DNA of 64,000 nt from Russula earlei. Lineage: Eukaryota; Basidiomycota; Agaricomycetes; Russulales; Russulaceae. Numbering within the stretch: position 1 is the first letter of the stretch; each line of letters starts with the position of its first letter. The position numbers were made by a program, and so were the translations under genes. The stretch lies in assembly GCA_025769875.1 (NCBI GenBank), contig JAGFNK010000004.1:58501-122500 (forward strand), given 5' to 3'. The notes beneath the pieces were generated by a model. That model did no database searches and had not been told where the DNA came from. It saw only the letters and a program-made list of their open reading frames with translations. This document shows, in pieces, positions 1 to 11,152 of this stretch.

Positions 1-560
1 ACGCTCGTGCTGAACGACAAGACGCGCGACGCGATCCAAGCGCAATCCGCGGCGCCCCCCCTCCACGCCGCTCCTCGCGCACGAACACGGGCAGCGCGGA
101 CCGGACGCCCACGCCCGTGCCGCAGCAGGACTTTGTAGGCTTCATAGCCGGCCTGCGATGGTCGCACAGGAGATCCTCTCGCTCTACACGCTGTGGGAGC
201 GCTACTCCGACGCTGCCCCCGAGTCTGGGCTCGCCGCGAGCGGGGTCAGCGCCGGGGACGACATTGTCACCCCCGGCCTTCTTGACACAGCTGTTGCTGC
301 GCATGCGCGAGGCACGCCTCGCGGATCTTGCACACCCTGCGAGCGGTCAGCCCATGGCTACGAACAAGAGACTGGGGAGGACACAGGCCACGGATTGATG
401 GGCACAATCTATCCTGCCTGCGTAACGATCATCCGTCAGGGACATCCGAGTCCTCAGTCGTGGGCGATGTGTTGTGCGGTCTTCTACCGGCACGGTTATC
501 AAAAGTACACCTCCGTGTCATGGTGGAACATGTATGTTAGATCAATCATTGGGTACATGT
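1..560 (+). other. Unassigned coding-like sequence at window edge
   Basis: GC-rich sequence with open frames on the plus strand (117-398 and 158-580) that overlap in different registers. One frame reads EILSLYTLWERYSD and another LLLRMREARLADLA, which look protein-like. No single frame continues, and I recognise no family. It could be the 3' part of a gene that begins outside the window, or decayed coding sequence. I see no reliable splice pattern. Confidence 0.2.
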
Positions 561-2429
561 ATCGTAGGCAACTGGGTTAAAGAGTCTCTCATCGCTCTTG
601 GTATCTCAGAACCCTTAGCGGCGTGGGTGTCCTTCAATGTCAGCGAATGGGTCCTCCGCGATGACTGTCTTCATCGAATCGGTGTCCTTCTTATCCGCTT
701 CTTCTCCGTACGTACACGGGAAGACTTTTGTCGAACGGGGGTGGGGAGCCAGGAGGAGGAGGGTATTGTTGGTCATAAGCCACTTCGGGTAGAGTTATGG
801 TGCTCTCGTTGCCAGCGGCAAATGCAGGGCCAGTAGCACATGCAGGGGCGTAAGTTGTGGGGAGGTCATTCCGTGTGGCGCCGAGTGCGGACACTTGTCG
901 GGCGTAGGAAAAGTGAACGAGGGCATAAAACCTGGAATGGGAGATCAGATGTCCATGAAGTGAGTCGTCCAGGTATGTAATGTACTGATCTCGCAAAGCA
1001 GCCAGAATATCTCAGAGAAAGGGTCGTGATCCCAGGCTTTGTGGCAAACTAAAGAGAGACAAATGGTCCAACGCCAGTATGACATCATTGAAAGAACACA
1101 CGTTGAGATGCTTGACTCGCGGTGAGTTGTCCATGGGTATCCGACCCCCAGAAGAGTGGCGAGTGCGGTACATTCGGATATTAAAGCGTCCTTTATAAGA
1201 CACCTTTCAGTTTTGCGAGCTCGAGCATGAGACGTCTCGTGCGCTCGCTCTAGACTCGATCGTCACCGTGATCTTCACGGAGAACTTACTGGATACGAAG
1301 ACACGAGCGTCAGTGCGCGTATGCAAGGGCAATACACCGACGTGGTGCTCATCGTCAGCCCTCACTCCTGTTCCCGTCCCCCCTCGTCCCTCACGCTCAG
1401 GTATAGAATAAAATGGAGACACGTGTCTGAGCGTGCGCTGGATGAGGTTCGTAGCATCTCAACACCCTGAACGAGCACATGCCCAAGATCCGCTGCGCGG
1501 GCAAGCCCGTCGACCGCGCGCTGTGATATCTGGCATCGATTCGAAGTTATTGATGCGCTGCCGATTTCGGAGCGTCCACAACCCATCAACGCCGCGGAGG
1601 GAAAGAGCGACGTGACCACGGTCGCCCAGCATCATGATGAAGCGGAAGCCGCCACATCACTCTGTGACCTGCCCTTACTCCGCCTCCGCGTATGTATGCA
1701 CGCACGACGACCACCTCATGCGACCACCTACACCCACACCCGGACTCTCATGATCTCGTCCAGAAGAGTCCGGAATAGCGCATACATCATTACCACCACC
1801 ATTATTCGATGAGCCCATCGTATCCGCCATTCTCCACCTGTTCCCAGAAGAGAGCTTGTACCGCGTGAAGGGATTTGTCCGTTTCCCAACCACTTCCATT
1901 CCAACTCCCAGTGCCGCTGCCATCGCCGCCACTGACTCAGGGGAGACGCTCCCGGAGCAGGGGTGGATCCTTACTTGAGGCCTTCGGACGCTGGGAGCTT
2001 GTGTGTGTGTCCTCTTCCCCGTTTGCTGATGATGCTATCCGAGAGGAGTGTGAGGATGAGCGCGGAGTCGCTCGGCTTACAGTGATGGGCGAATGGGGAG
2101 GTGTGTCGGTATACCAGGAGGCCTTGCCGAGGGGATCGCTGGAATACATGGGGTATTTGAAACAGAAACCCTGTGTTTAGCTGTTGAAGCAACTTTAAAG
2201 GACGCACGGGTAACTGGTAAGGCAGATCAGAGTAGAGAATGGAGAATGAACAAGTGAGTGAATGTCTTGACATGAGGCTTGCTGAATTCTGCTTGCCTGG
2301 CGTGCCCAAAGACATAGCAGTGCGCGGGAACTGTACCCGGGTCGCTGAGAGCACACATACCATTCGTAAAGTCGATGTTCAGGTGCGCTTAAATTCCACA
2401 TCGTATCGCGGTGATGGACTGATGATGTT
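561..2429. other. No gene recognised
   Basis: Several short open frames occur on both strands (for example 1875-2180 plus and 1971-2363 minus), but none shows a domain, a convincing start or linked exons. The base composition is balanced. I see no repeat termini. Confidence 0.4.
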
Positions 2430-2720
2430 ACTGGCCGCCGGGTCTGGTTCTAGAGTGCTGTACGTGAAATCCATCCATTCTTTTCGATGAAGGCTATATC
2501 GTGAATGGCACTGCATAACGCTGGTGATACAACCTCGCCCACATTGCTTTGTTATAGGCAACGATCGTGTTTACTGCTTCAACACCGTAACCGAACCCGC
2601 TGCATCGCCTTATATAATTATGCCAGTGAGACCTATTCCGAACTCATCCTAGCTATAGACGGAGAATTCCCGATGCCGGAATACCTGTGTATCGAGCCTC
2701 CATTCCCCACGTTACCGTGA
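2430..2720 (+). pseudogene. Decayed fragment of the F-box/LRR-like family
   Basis: This is a relic of the F-box family found intact at 28.1 and 33.8 kb. The frame through 2570-2700 reads LQHRNRTRC and then LILAIDGEFPMPEYLCI, matching LQHRNRVRW and LIMAIDEEFPMLEYLYI in the 28 kb gene. Just upstream, 2510-2555 matches at DNA level the stretch coding WWYKLAHVC in the intact gene, and about 2467 matches its RPVLIDE stretch. Most of the protein is missing and the reading frame is broken, so it is a pseudogene. It shows that the family was present on the left side of the window as well. Confidence 0.65.
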
Positions 2721-2848
2721 TCTCGGACACTGAACCTGTCACTGGCTAGATAGTAAGCGTGCTTCTTCAGACGATAGTTACTACAAATATCATGAAACCA
2801 TATCATAGTGTTAACATAACAATGGATGAGCCATAAGAGGGCGACCTA

Positions 2849-4239
2849 TTATATATGTGGGATGAATGAAGCCCAGTCTACGACATGGTAAGCTGCAGGA
2901 GGAAGCGATCTAAGACAAAGGAAAGGGAGTACAAGCAACGTCAGTCGTCCAAGCATATAAGTGCCTGTTAGTGTAAAGTGATACAATTTGTAATTGGAGA
3001 AATTGAAATGATTGCCTGCAAACATGAAGGACAAAAACAGGGGTGGGACAACGATTATGGAGATTGAAGCGATACGCCAGAGAATTCGCTCTATGCTTGA
3101 GGGGAAAGTAAATGACCATCCAACGCAGTGAATCCCGCCAAAGGCCAACGCAATGGCAGCCATAATGAACACCGCGAAAAACCCGGGCCATTCACCAGTG
3201 ACCCAATGTTCAGGATGAAATGTGTGGACCCTCTTCAAGTTCTCATCCTCATGATGTGGATTGCCATCAAGAATTTCAAAAGGTTTCACGACTGGCCACA
3301 TGAGGACACGGGCTATCCACGATGCATTCCTGAAGTCGGTGTCCCGAGCGAAGGGTCCATGGACAATCGCAGCTGGAAGGTCAGAAAAAGCACTTCCAAG
3401 TGCGCCCCAAAATCCATCTGATCTTGTAGCTTCAACACGCCCATCGTCTATCGGTTGTTCAGTGTATCGTTTCTTGTATACTCGCACTCCACATTGCACA
3501 TTGAGAGGTTTGTCCCACCACAGGAGGTACATCACGAAATTCAGCGTTGCAAATGCAACCGTGATGAGCTCCAGCTCGGTGATTGGTAAGCCTCGAACAC
3601 CTCGCGCGATGCATTGCGTCACAAACCAGCTGGTTTGCAGGATGACGAGCGTTTTCGAGACGACATCTCCTTTACTTTTGTCTTTGATCTCCGCTTTTGA
3701 AATCCGTGGGAAATCACCATTGCCCGTCAGAGAGTAGGATCTGAGCTCTTCAGGCAAGAGCACTCGGACAGGCCGGTTTCCTTCGTATTCCATGAATCCT
3801 CCCATGATTGCAAAGAATCCGTGAGTGATTGTCCATCCCTCTTCTGCGTCAGATTGTGAGAATTGATAATCTCCTTCAGCTTTTAGGGCTCACCTTCGTG
3901 CTCCTTTGCTAGATCAACGGCGACCTGCCGTTGTTTCAATGCCCAAGCGACCATGAATTCCGGAACAAAAAGGGCACCGAGCATGAGTCCTATCCGTCGC
4001 AGCGTGACCCTTGGCCATGTCTCATCAGGACCTGGGATGTTCGGGTGAACGGAGACCCAGGTACACAAGAGTATGGTGACGGCACAACTCCATATTATGT
4101 GCCATAGGGATCGACATCCGTCAGGATCGTCACAGGAGGGACTTCGAGGCTGAAATTGGTTGGGAGACACAAGAGGTGGTGAGGATTGGCCAAGAGGGAA
4201 TGCACGGGTGGCCGCTAGAATGGCAAGAATGATGAGCAT
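2849..4239 (-). CDS. Multi-pass membrane protein of an Agaricomycete-expanded family
   Basis: Two exons, 4239-3894 and 3843-2849, separated by a 50-bp intron (donor GTGAGC, acceptor GACGCAG), give 446 residues. The start at 4239 begins a hydrophobic segment MLIILAILAATRAFPLG that looks like a signal peptide. The family hallmarks are visible: SVHPNIPGPDE near residue 70, GWTITHGFFAIMGGFMEY across the splice joint, LPITELELITVAFA, and WWDKPLNVQC. Hydrophobic segments near residues 75-95 and 185-215 and in the last 150 residues predict several membrane passes. The family is very common in mushroom-forming fungi and its function is unknown to me. The model has no stops or frameshifts, so it looks intact. 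A fragment resembling its 3' end is found inside the transposon at 20.6-21.8 kb. Confidence 0.88.
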
Positions 4240-7200
4240 CCTGGCAAGAGGTGAGAAGAATGGGTTGTGGGCCCATGGGCCATGGGCATGAAATAGGCGC
4301 CTGGCACATACCTCGCAGAGGTATTGCTTTCTTCCAATGCCAGCACTGATACTTGTCCTCCCTTTGTCCCATCGTTTCATGTTCTTCCCGTACACGATCA
4401 ATGTCTGAGCTTGGCTCCTGAATGGCAATTCCCATCGACTCCGCCATTTATTTTCGAACCCAGATGAAAAGCTATGTTATGTTACCTTCTGGCGCGATGG
4501 GAAATGGAGGTGAGCTTAGGGAGGGTGCTGCCTTGGAAGAAGGCTCATTGGCTCATGCCAGTGCGGGCAATGAGGAGGTGAGGTGTACCCGTCGCGTTAG
4601 CGTTACAACCGGCACCAGGCAGCTCCTAGGCTCGGTTGGCTAGATTGTCGTGTTCGTGTTTTTGGAACCACTTGGCGGTGGTCATGCGGTGGACTGAAGC
4701 CCGATATCAATATTACTTTTCTATTCTCGCTGTGTCATTTCACTTTCCTGTCTATTAAACAGGTTTGCAGTTGCATATGGCGGTTTCGGGCCGCCAGGGG
4801 CGCGTGCGGAGGAGCGCGAAAGTGCAACACAGCATGTCCCCGGGATCATTTTTGATCCCTTAATTTTTTCCACTCCCCTCAGGGGAAAATACATCTGCTG
4901 TGACCCTTCTCAGGCCTTGTATGACCCACATCAAAAAAATGTGCGAAAAGCAAGAACATTTCATATTGGCTCCATGACTCCATATCCGAGAAAAACGCAA
5001 ACGTGCAACTCAATCACATGCTCGCACCAAAACCAGAACAAGCACATCAGCCACATAGAGAGGCAATGCATTATTTCCGTTGAAGTCTGAAGTCCTTCCA
5101 CTATACATTTCCATTACTGTTTTACTTCCGTTCCTGACTCCAAAAAACTCCTAAAGAACACTCTCCTATTTTATTCCTTAAGTAACATACTTGTAAAACA
5201 TATAAAGTAGCCTCTTATTGCCTGCAAATGTATCATTGTCATGTTCCTTGTTCTCGAAAAGACCCCTCGCGTGCACTTCAAAACAAAGTCCCCTTCTCGT
5301 GCTCTACCACCACTCCGCATCTTTTACACACATTCCTGACCCCGTGCCGCGTCAACGGTCCATCGGCCCGTCTTGACCACTGCCGCGGTTCCCACCGCCT
5401 GTGCCATATCTTTACCAGCATATTCCTTTCAACATGCAGCTGCATACTAATAGACTCGGTACCCCAACAAATCATTCGTCCAGATGCTGTGCAACAGGTA
5501 AGAGTAAGCGTTGGCTCATCCAGAGTCCCTCTGCGACGACAACAGACAAGGTGGACCTTGGCCGCGGTGGTGACTGACTATCGACTACCCGTCGTCTTTC
5601 GAGCAGGAGCCGGATTACCCCTCGGTGTCTAATTAGCTCAGTGACTGCCATTTCTCACGGCAAGTACCAAATGGATGCGGATCTCGCGAGGCCTCACGAG
5701 GTGATACCATTCGCGTGTGAGTCGACGTGAGGCAGCGTGATTCAGGTACCGCATCGTATTGGCCCCTGCGAGGCCCCAGGAGGCCATTCAAGCCCACAGC
5801 GAAGGGATGAAAACCTGAAAATGGAAAAGGTCGGGAGAGTAAAAAGCACGTGTGGTAATTCCTGAACGTGAAGAAATCGGTCGGTCTCGGTCTCGTCTTG
5901 ACGGTTTTCAGCATTTTGTTGGACGATTATGATCAACTTTACAGATTAAATTTGGGTGATGCGTACGATGCTTTCAAAGACTGCTATCCAGAAGATGACC
6001 CTGACATCAGACACTGTATATATTTGATTGTGGTCAGCGTGGCGCCCAATTGATGTGCGGATGCGCGGAAAGACCTCGACTTGTCGCCAAATTCCAAAAA
6101 CATTCTAACGCTCGATGTAGGCGCCTGACAATTCGACGCCGACTGGACGCGCCTTTGCGAGTCCGATTGATGGCGCGTTCCCCCTCCTACACTCCCCCTG
6201 ACCCTCCTACCGACAAGAAACGCGTCCACGATGACTGGTGTAAGGTGAGCCATATCGCTGGCCTCGGAACCACGTGCGGACCGCGCGCAACGCGTGACGC
6301 TCGGCCTCCTCCCACACCTCGCCTCCTTCCTCGCCTTTCGTCCTCAGCCCTCGCCACACCACAAGCCACCTCGCGCCCGACATCAAGACCTTGACCGCAT
6401 CGCCCACCCCTCGCCACCGATCATGCGCCCACGCCACGCCCCGGCACACGCGACGCGTTCGCGTCTCAGGCCTTTCACCATGACCTCGACCGCCTCGCCC
6501 GGCCTCGAACTTCCTTTCATCATCTCCTCTCTCTTTCATTCCTTTCATCCTTAGTGCCTTCTTTCTTGTATATAAATCACCCTATCTACTCTGTAGTAAG
6601 AGAGTAAAAATCTAATACAGTCGCTCCTTAAGTCCCTCCTAGTATCAGTCGGTCCGAAACGACCGCGCGCGAGCCATCTCGCTCTCGCTCTCTTCTCCCT
6701 TCTTCCTCCTCTTCTCTGCTTGCTCCTTCAAGACAACCGTCTCGGATCGCCGTCCAGCCCCACGAACTCTGCGCGCCCCGTTTTGGCTCGCTTCACTAGC
6801 GTGAGGACAAGCAATCAAAAGATCCGGCTGGCTCGTGGCGAGAGTGCTTGTGTGCGGCCGCGCGCGTGACCGATGGCTGAAAGTGCTGGTTCATAATGGC
6901 TTGTAGGGTTGTTGGGTGTCGTGTCCATTGTGGACAGGCCAATATTTTTCGGCGTTTCGGTGCGTAGTCCGCGTTCCTCATCCCGTACTCCTTATTCACG
7001 TTGCGGCAACGTGGCAAGAGAAGATCCAGGCATGCTAAATCCGAGTCCGACGCGCGTATAAAGAACGTCTGTTATTCGGCTGCTGATCAAATCGATTGAT
7101 TGTCCCAGTGTCTCCACCTCCTCTTTTTTCATTTTATTTGCCTTCCCTAGTTGCAACCCTATTGGGTGCAATCAGCGAGGAGTGCCCGACGGAAGGGGAA

Positions 7201-7360
7201 ACACGGTGTGTAACATTGGGGTGATGCACTCAGAACCGCCTCAGATCGCGAAATATAAATAACGAGGAAGCAAGCGAGATAGAACATAACACCAAGAACA
7301 AGTATATACAACAATCGTCCATGGTGCACCATTGCAAGTTCTCTCCTCACTGCAGGGCCC
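4240..7360. other. Intergenic; possible LTR-like stretch at 6.1-6.8 kb
   Basis: 4700-5220 is A/T-rich with no open frame of note. The stretch 6180-6780 is pyrimidine-rich with a TATATAAAT box at about 6568-6577 followed by C/T-rich leader-like sequence, which resembles the promoter part of a fungal LTR. I found no paired termini or target-site duplication, so this is only a suggestion. Short open frames (5868-6053 plus, 6207-6548 minus) have no recognisable domain. Confidence 0.25.
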
Positions 7361-7442
7361 TCAAAATGAGAAGACGAGAAGAAAGGAGGTTTCTACTCGA
7401 ACGCTTGGAGGCAACTCTGTTGCCTGCTCCCCCCTCTTCGAC

Positions 7443-7513
7443 GACTTGGGGTACTTTTCCTTTATTCTCTCCGAAAAGTTTTCGGAGAGAATAAAGGAAA
7501 AGTACCCCAAGTC
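7443..7513. repeat. Perfect 71-bp palindrome (35-bp arms, 1-bp centre)
   Basis: Positions 7443-7477 and 7479-7513 are exact reverse complements around base 7478. On the gene strand (minus), the copy at 7477-7443 continues smoothly into the family C-terminus FSERIKEKYPKS, so it is the original. The copy at 7513-7479 is the inserted inverse. Removing 35 bases joins TTCAA to C and restores PFNFSERIKEK in frame. Confidence 0.9.
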
Positions 7514-9319
7514 TTGAAGGGCCTGAACACCTTCACCTTTCCGCCCGAGTTCAAGAAACCGTCCAACTCCCCTGCAAAGTCCTCGTGGGCTTTCCGCGTC
7601 GCTGTACGCTTGTTCCCGGCCACATCCGGGCTGACGTTGAGGCACTCGGGTGGCCGGTTCTTGCAGTGCCGGGTCAGCGAGTCACTGCGTGCAAAGTAAT
7701 CCCCGCACGAGTCGCAGAAGGAGATGCTGCGAGGGTTCGCCTCTGCTGTGTCGGAGTGCCTTTTATAGTCTTCCCAACTCGAAAAATCGGCGTCCGGGCA
7801 AAGCCGGCATTTGAGTGCGCAGACAGCCCCGCGTGCCCAGTCAGCCGACGTAGCCTCGAGCATCGACCTATGCATCTTGTTGAGCCGTTTTGAGATTCGG
7901 AAGGGATACCTTTCCGCCGCCTCCAGCTCCCCATCGTTCGCACTATTGGTCTCTTGCTGCTGCACCATGCCACCTGTGTGGTGCCACACCGCATCCTGCT
8001 CTCCCCCCTCAACCCAAGGTAGCTCTTCCTGCACAAATGTACTCGTCGATTCCTGCTGGACATTTGGCCCCTGCAGGAGTTGATGGTAAATTCCTTGCGC
8101 GTTCGGGGTTGCGAGCCTCTCCGCTCCACATCCCACAACTTTGGATTTATTGTTCACACCTTGCAGGGTCCTGACGGCTGGTTTGTAACGAGTCCTATTT
8201 ATGGACCGCCCTGCCTCCAAGACCCTGATAACAGTAGCCGTCTTGGCCTTGCCCTTCCTTCGCACGTGTCGTCCTTGGCTGTTATTCGCCTCTGAGCTTG
8301 CATCTTCGTCCTCCTCTCGACATCGTTTGCCAAGGAAGGTCTGCGGCATCACGAGCGCGTCCGGGTTATACGCCGGTGCACCAGAGGCGGGTAAGTAGAG
8401 CCCGGCCTGCCTATATCCTGCTTGAAACCTGGAAGCCACAGCGTCAGTCATGGCTATCACATCGCCCTGTAGGCAGGACACGGAACAGAAGAGAACACGT
8501 ACGAGGATTTAACCCCAGCGAGAGCGAATGATTCTGCGTCATAGCTCGATGGGATTTGCCCTGTTGCGCTCTTGTATGTACCACGGTGATCCGGCAGCCC
8601 CAGGAATTGACCGAGGTTGAATTGCCAGGTCAAGTCGACCTGAGAAGTGGCGGGCGGTGCCACGCATTCGCTTGGGACCGGGACCTGCCAGCATGTCAAT
8701 GTAGGCGGAACGCTCACGCTCTTATGATTCGCACTCACGCTATGCAGGACCGGCGGTTGGAAGGGCTCGGGGGCAAGTTCAGCCCAGGGATCGGCGCTCG
8801 CCGACGATGGTACAGAATCTATGTCTGAAAGAGCTTTGGGTTGCGTGAAGACGAGCCCATAACAGAAAGGATGAATGCGACCTACATGGCGTTGGCATCT
8901 GCCAAGGAGGAAGGAGGTCCTGTGACGCGACAAGGTGAGTCAAACTGTTCGGTTGACGACTAGGTTCTGCACGCACAGTGTCCAGGTAATCGAAGCTACC
9001 AGAACGTTCGAAGGTGTTGGGGGAAGGAGTGGACATCACGGGGAAGGTATCATCAATGGCGTTAAAAGTGCCCCCGCTATTGGGCGGGTTTCTTCTGAAG
9101 ATATCAATGCCTGTAGTGTTCCAATCGATGTCCTGTGACAGTGAGATGTGAGTAACCTTTTACTCGCCCGAAGATGATGCCCACCACAGAGCCTCCCGGA
9201 AGCGGGTCGAAGTTAACGGGTTGCCTATTGTCCGCGGTCTCGGACCATGCGCTGGTTTGGTTCTCTTGTGGTGCGAGGTATGACCACAGCGCGCTGTCGC
9301 CGGGGATGCCAACATTCAT
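7462..9319 (-). CDS. C2H2 zinc-finger protein, C-terminus frameshifted
   Basis: Five exons fit in phase: 9319-~9185, 9132-8977, 8919-8886, 8824-8503 and 8428-7462 (537 residues to the present stop). The first donor is uncertain, because GTAAAA at 9163 would leave a very short 31-bp intron. Two zinc-finger-like units lie in the last exon: CRLCPDADFSSWEDYKRH and CDSCGDYFARSDSLTRH, the pattern of an Agaricomycete family of probable DNA-binding regulators. Upstream parts are low-complexity with EDED and KGKAK stretches. The normal end of the family (IKEKYPKSSKRG-like) is present but out of frame, because a 35-bp inverted copy was inserted at 7479-7513. If that insert is ignored, the frame runs to a stop at 7361. 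Expression of a product with the short tail is possible; the fingers are untouched. Confidence 0.75.
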
Positions 9320-11152
9320 GATGCGTCGGTCTGTTGGGGTTTTACTGCGAGCGAAATGCGGAAGAAAATGGAGGTGTGGAGAGCGATGCGGACGTGCTTT
9401 TTAACGTGGGATGGATTCGCTTCCCCGGCCTTGGAGGCTCGCTTGCGGGGTGGCGTCCATGGTAGTACCTTTTTGGTGCAGGCACCGGGCGCAGGTCCGT
9501 CGCCTCCGCGTGCCTTGACCATGCCTGGCTGGCTATGGATCGCCCCTCGTGTATTTGGCAGAGTGCTGGGAACAGCCTGCGGGATCTCAACGACCGAGTA
9601 AGTATTAGCAACGCAACACGGAGAAACGCCACCTGCGTTTCTGGTACCCCTCATTGTGCTGATGTGTCGGGCGGATCCGTCAAAAAAAAAAAACTGGCAT
9701 TTCCACAAAGCTGTCATTGGAACATTTTCCGTATGCAAATGAGGAACAAAGGTCCAACGTGTCCGGTCGGTGTATCTCTGCGATCCCACTGCGCCATGCT
9801 CACAAGTGTCTTTGATTCAAGTGGGGAAGCGGAACGGACATGTTTGAATACACATGGAAAACCTTCCATAGCACCCGAGGGCTCATCTGCGATACCGATC
9901 CAAACCCAATCTTACAGTCGCTCATGCTGAGAGTGGGGTGCGCTCGGAACTGAATAACAAGCTAAGCGAGCGTTATTGTAACGGTTTAGAATGAGAAACG
10001 ATTCGGGACGAGTTTTTCCGATCCGATGATCACCTTGGTGATCTCCGTCCTCATTAAAACAGGGATCCTGAGGAATCGAAGGCGTTTTTCCCGCGGTTTT
10101 CAACAAAAATACGGGTGGTACCCGTTAGACCGACCGAGTTGATTGTTTTGTTGAGACCATCGATTGCCCCACCCACCCTTGCCTTCGCCCTCCCCATATA
10201 ATTGCCCAGTCCACTCAACGCCACAGATCTGCAGGATCTTTCACGATCCAGCTTGCGCGTAAAAGGTGGGGCACTCATGCTCGAGGGCTCGTATGCGATC
10301 CAACGCGCCGGCGAGAGAAAGGACGCCGTCGATCTCGTGCACTGACCAAGTACGACGTCAAGGTCGAGGAGCTTGTCCGGGGCGAGATCGCTCGCTCGCT
10401 CGCATCCGCATTTGCGGTTGTAGTGCGACGTTCCGTGATTCCTTGAGTAAGGGGAGACGGAAGATAGGTTGACCGAATAGTGTGTCCGGTTTCTCGCACC
10501 ACGCGTGCTCATAGTAGAGTCACGCTTGCCGTCTTGGCCGAGCGGGACTGCGCAGGAACAAAGATCTGTTGGATGTGTGCCACGTCCCGGACCAAACCTG
10601 TTCATGTAGCGGCGACCCTCGAAGGTTCAAGGTTGAACGTCTACTCGGAAGGAGTGTCAAGGGAATAAAGGAATAGGCAAAAAATCGAAGGTTGGAGTTG
10701 GATCGATATTCACTTCTCAGGGTGGCCACGCATAGCGGAAGCAGGGTTGGACAAGAGCAAGAGCAAAGGCAAGAGCGACAGAGTCGGTTCAGAGAGCATA
10801 TCCTGAGTTACAGCAAGTAGATAGAGGAATTCGGGTTCAGAAGGAAATGAAAAACTAGCTAGATGACTGATAGGTCAATCAAGAGAGAAGCGGCAAGAGA
10901 CGGGACGCATAGACCCCGATAACAACATAAAAGGGAGGCATGAGACAAAGAAGAGGCTAGACAGCAGAGAAGTCGATTCAAGATAGGGTAAAAAAACGAT
11001 CGGGGTGTGAGACAAGACCTTATTAAAATACACGCACCACTACCCTCCCTCAAACAAATGTTAGAACATAGCAATCATGATCTTTTTTCTTCCCCATGCC
11101 GGTGCACGCCCTGGATGCGTCGTGAGAAGGGATAAACGGGAGAATGATCCAA
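9320..11152. other. Intergenic, no gene recognised
   Basis: The minus-strand frames at 9316-9789 and 10054-10605 have no recognisable motif, contain a homopolymer run (A tract at about 9682-9692), and lack linked exons. The part next to 9320 is presumably the promoter and 5' leader of the zinc-finger gene. The part from about 10740 to 11150 is purine-rich and would hold the 3' UTR of the Zn2Cys6 gene. Confidence 0.35.

Noticed and set aside
6180..6800. LTR of a Gypsy-type retroelement
   Set aside because: The TATA box and pyrimidine-rich leader are suggestive, but I could find no TG/CA ends, no paired copy and no target duplication.
9316..9789. 157-residue minus-strand open frame upstream of the zinc-finger gene
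   Set aside because: It contains a run of four Phe from an A/T tract, no motif, and overlaps the expected promoter.
10054..10605. 183-residue minus-strand open frame
   Set aside because: No recognisable domain, biased towards Arg and Ser, no linked exons. Cannot be told from chance.
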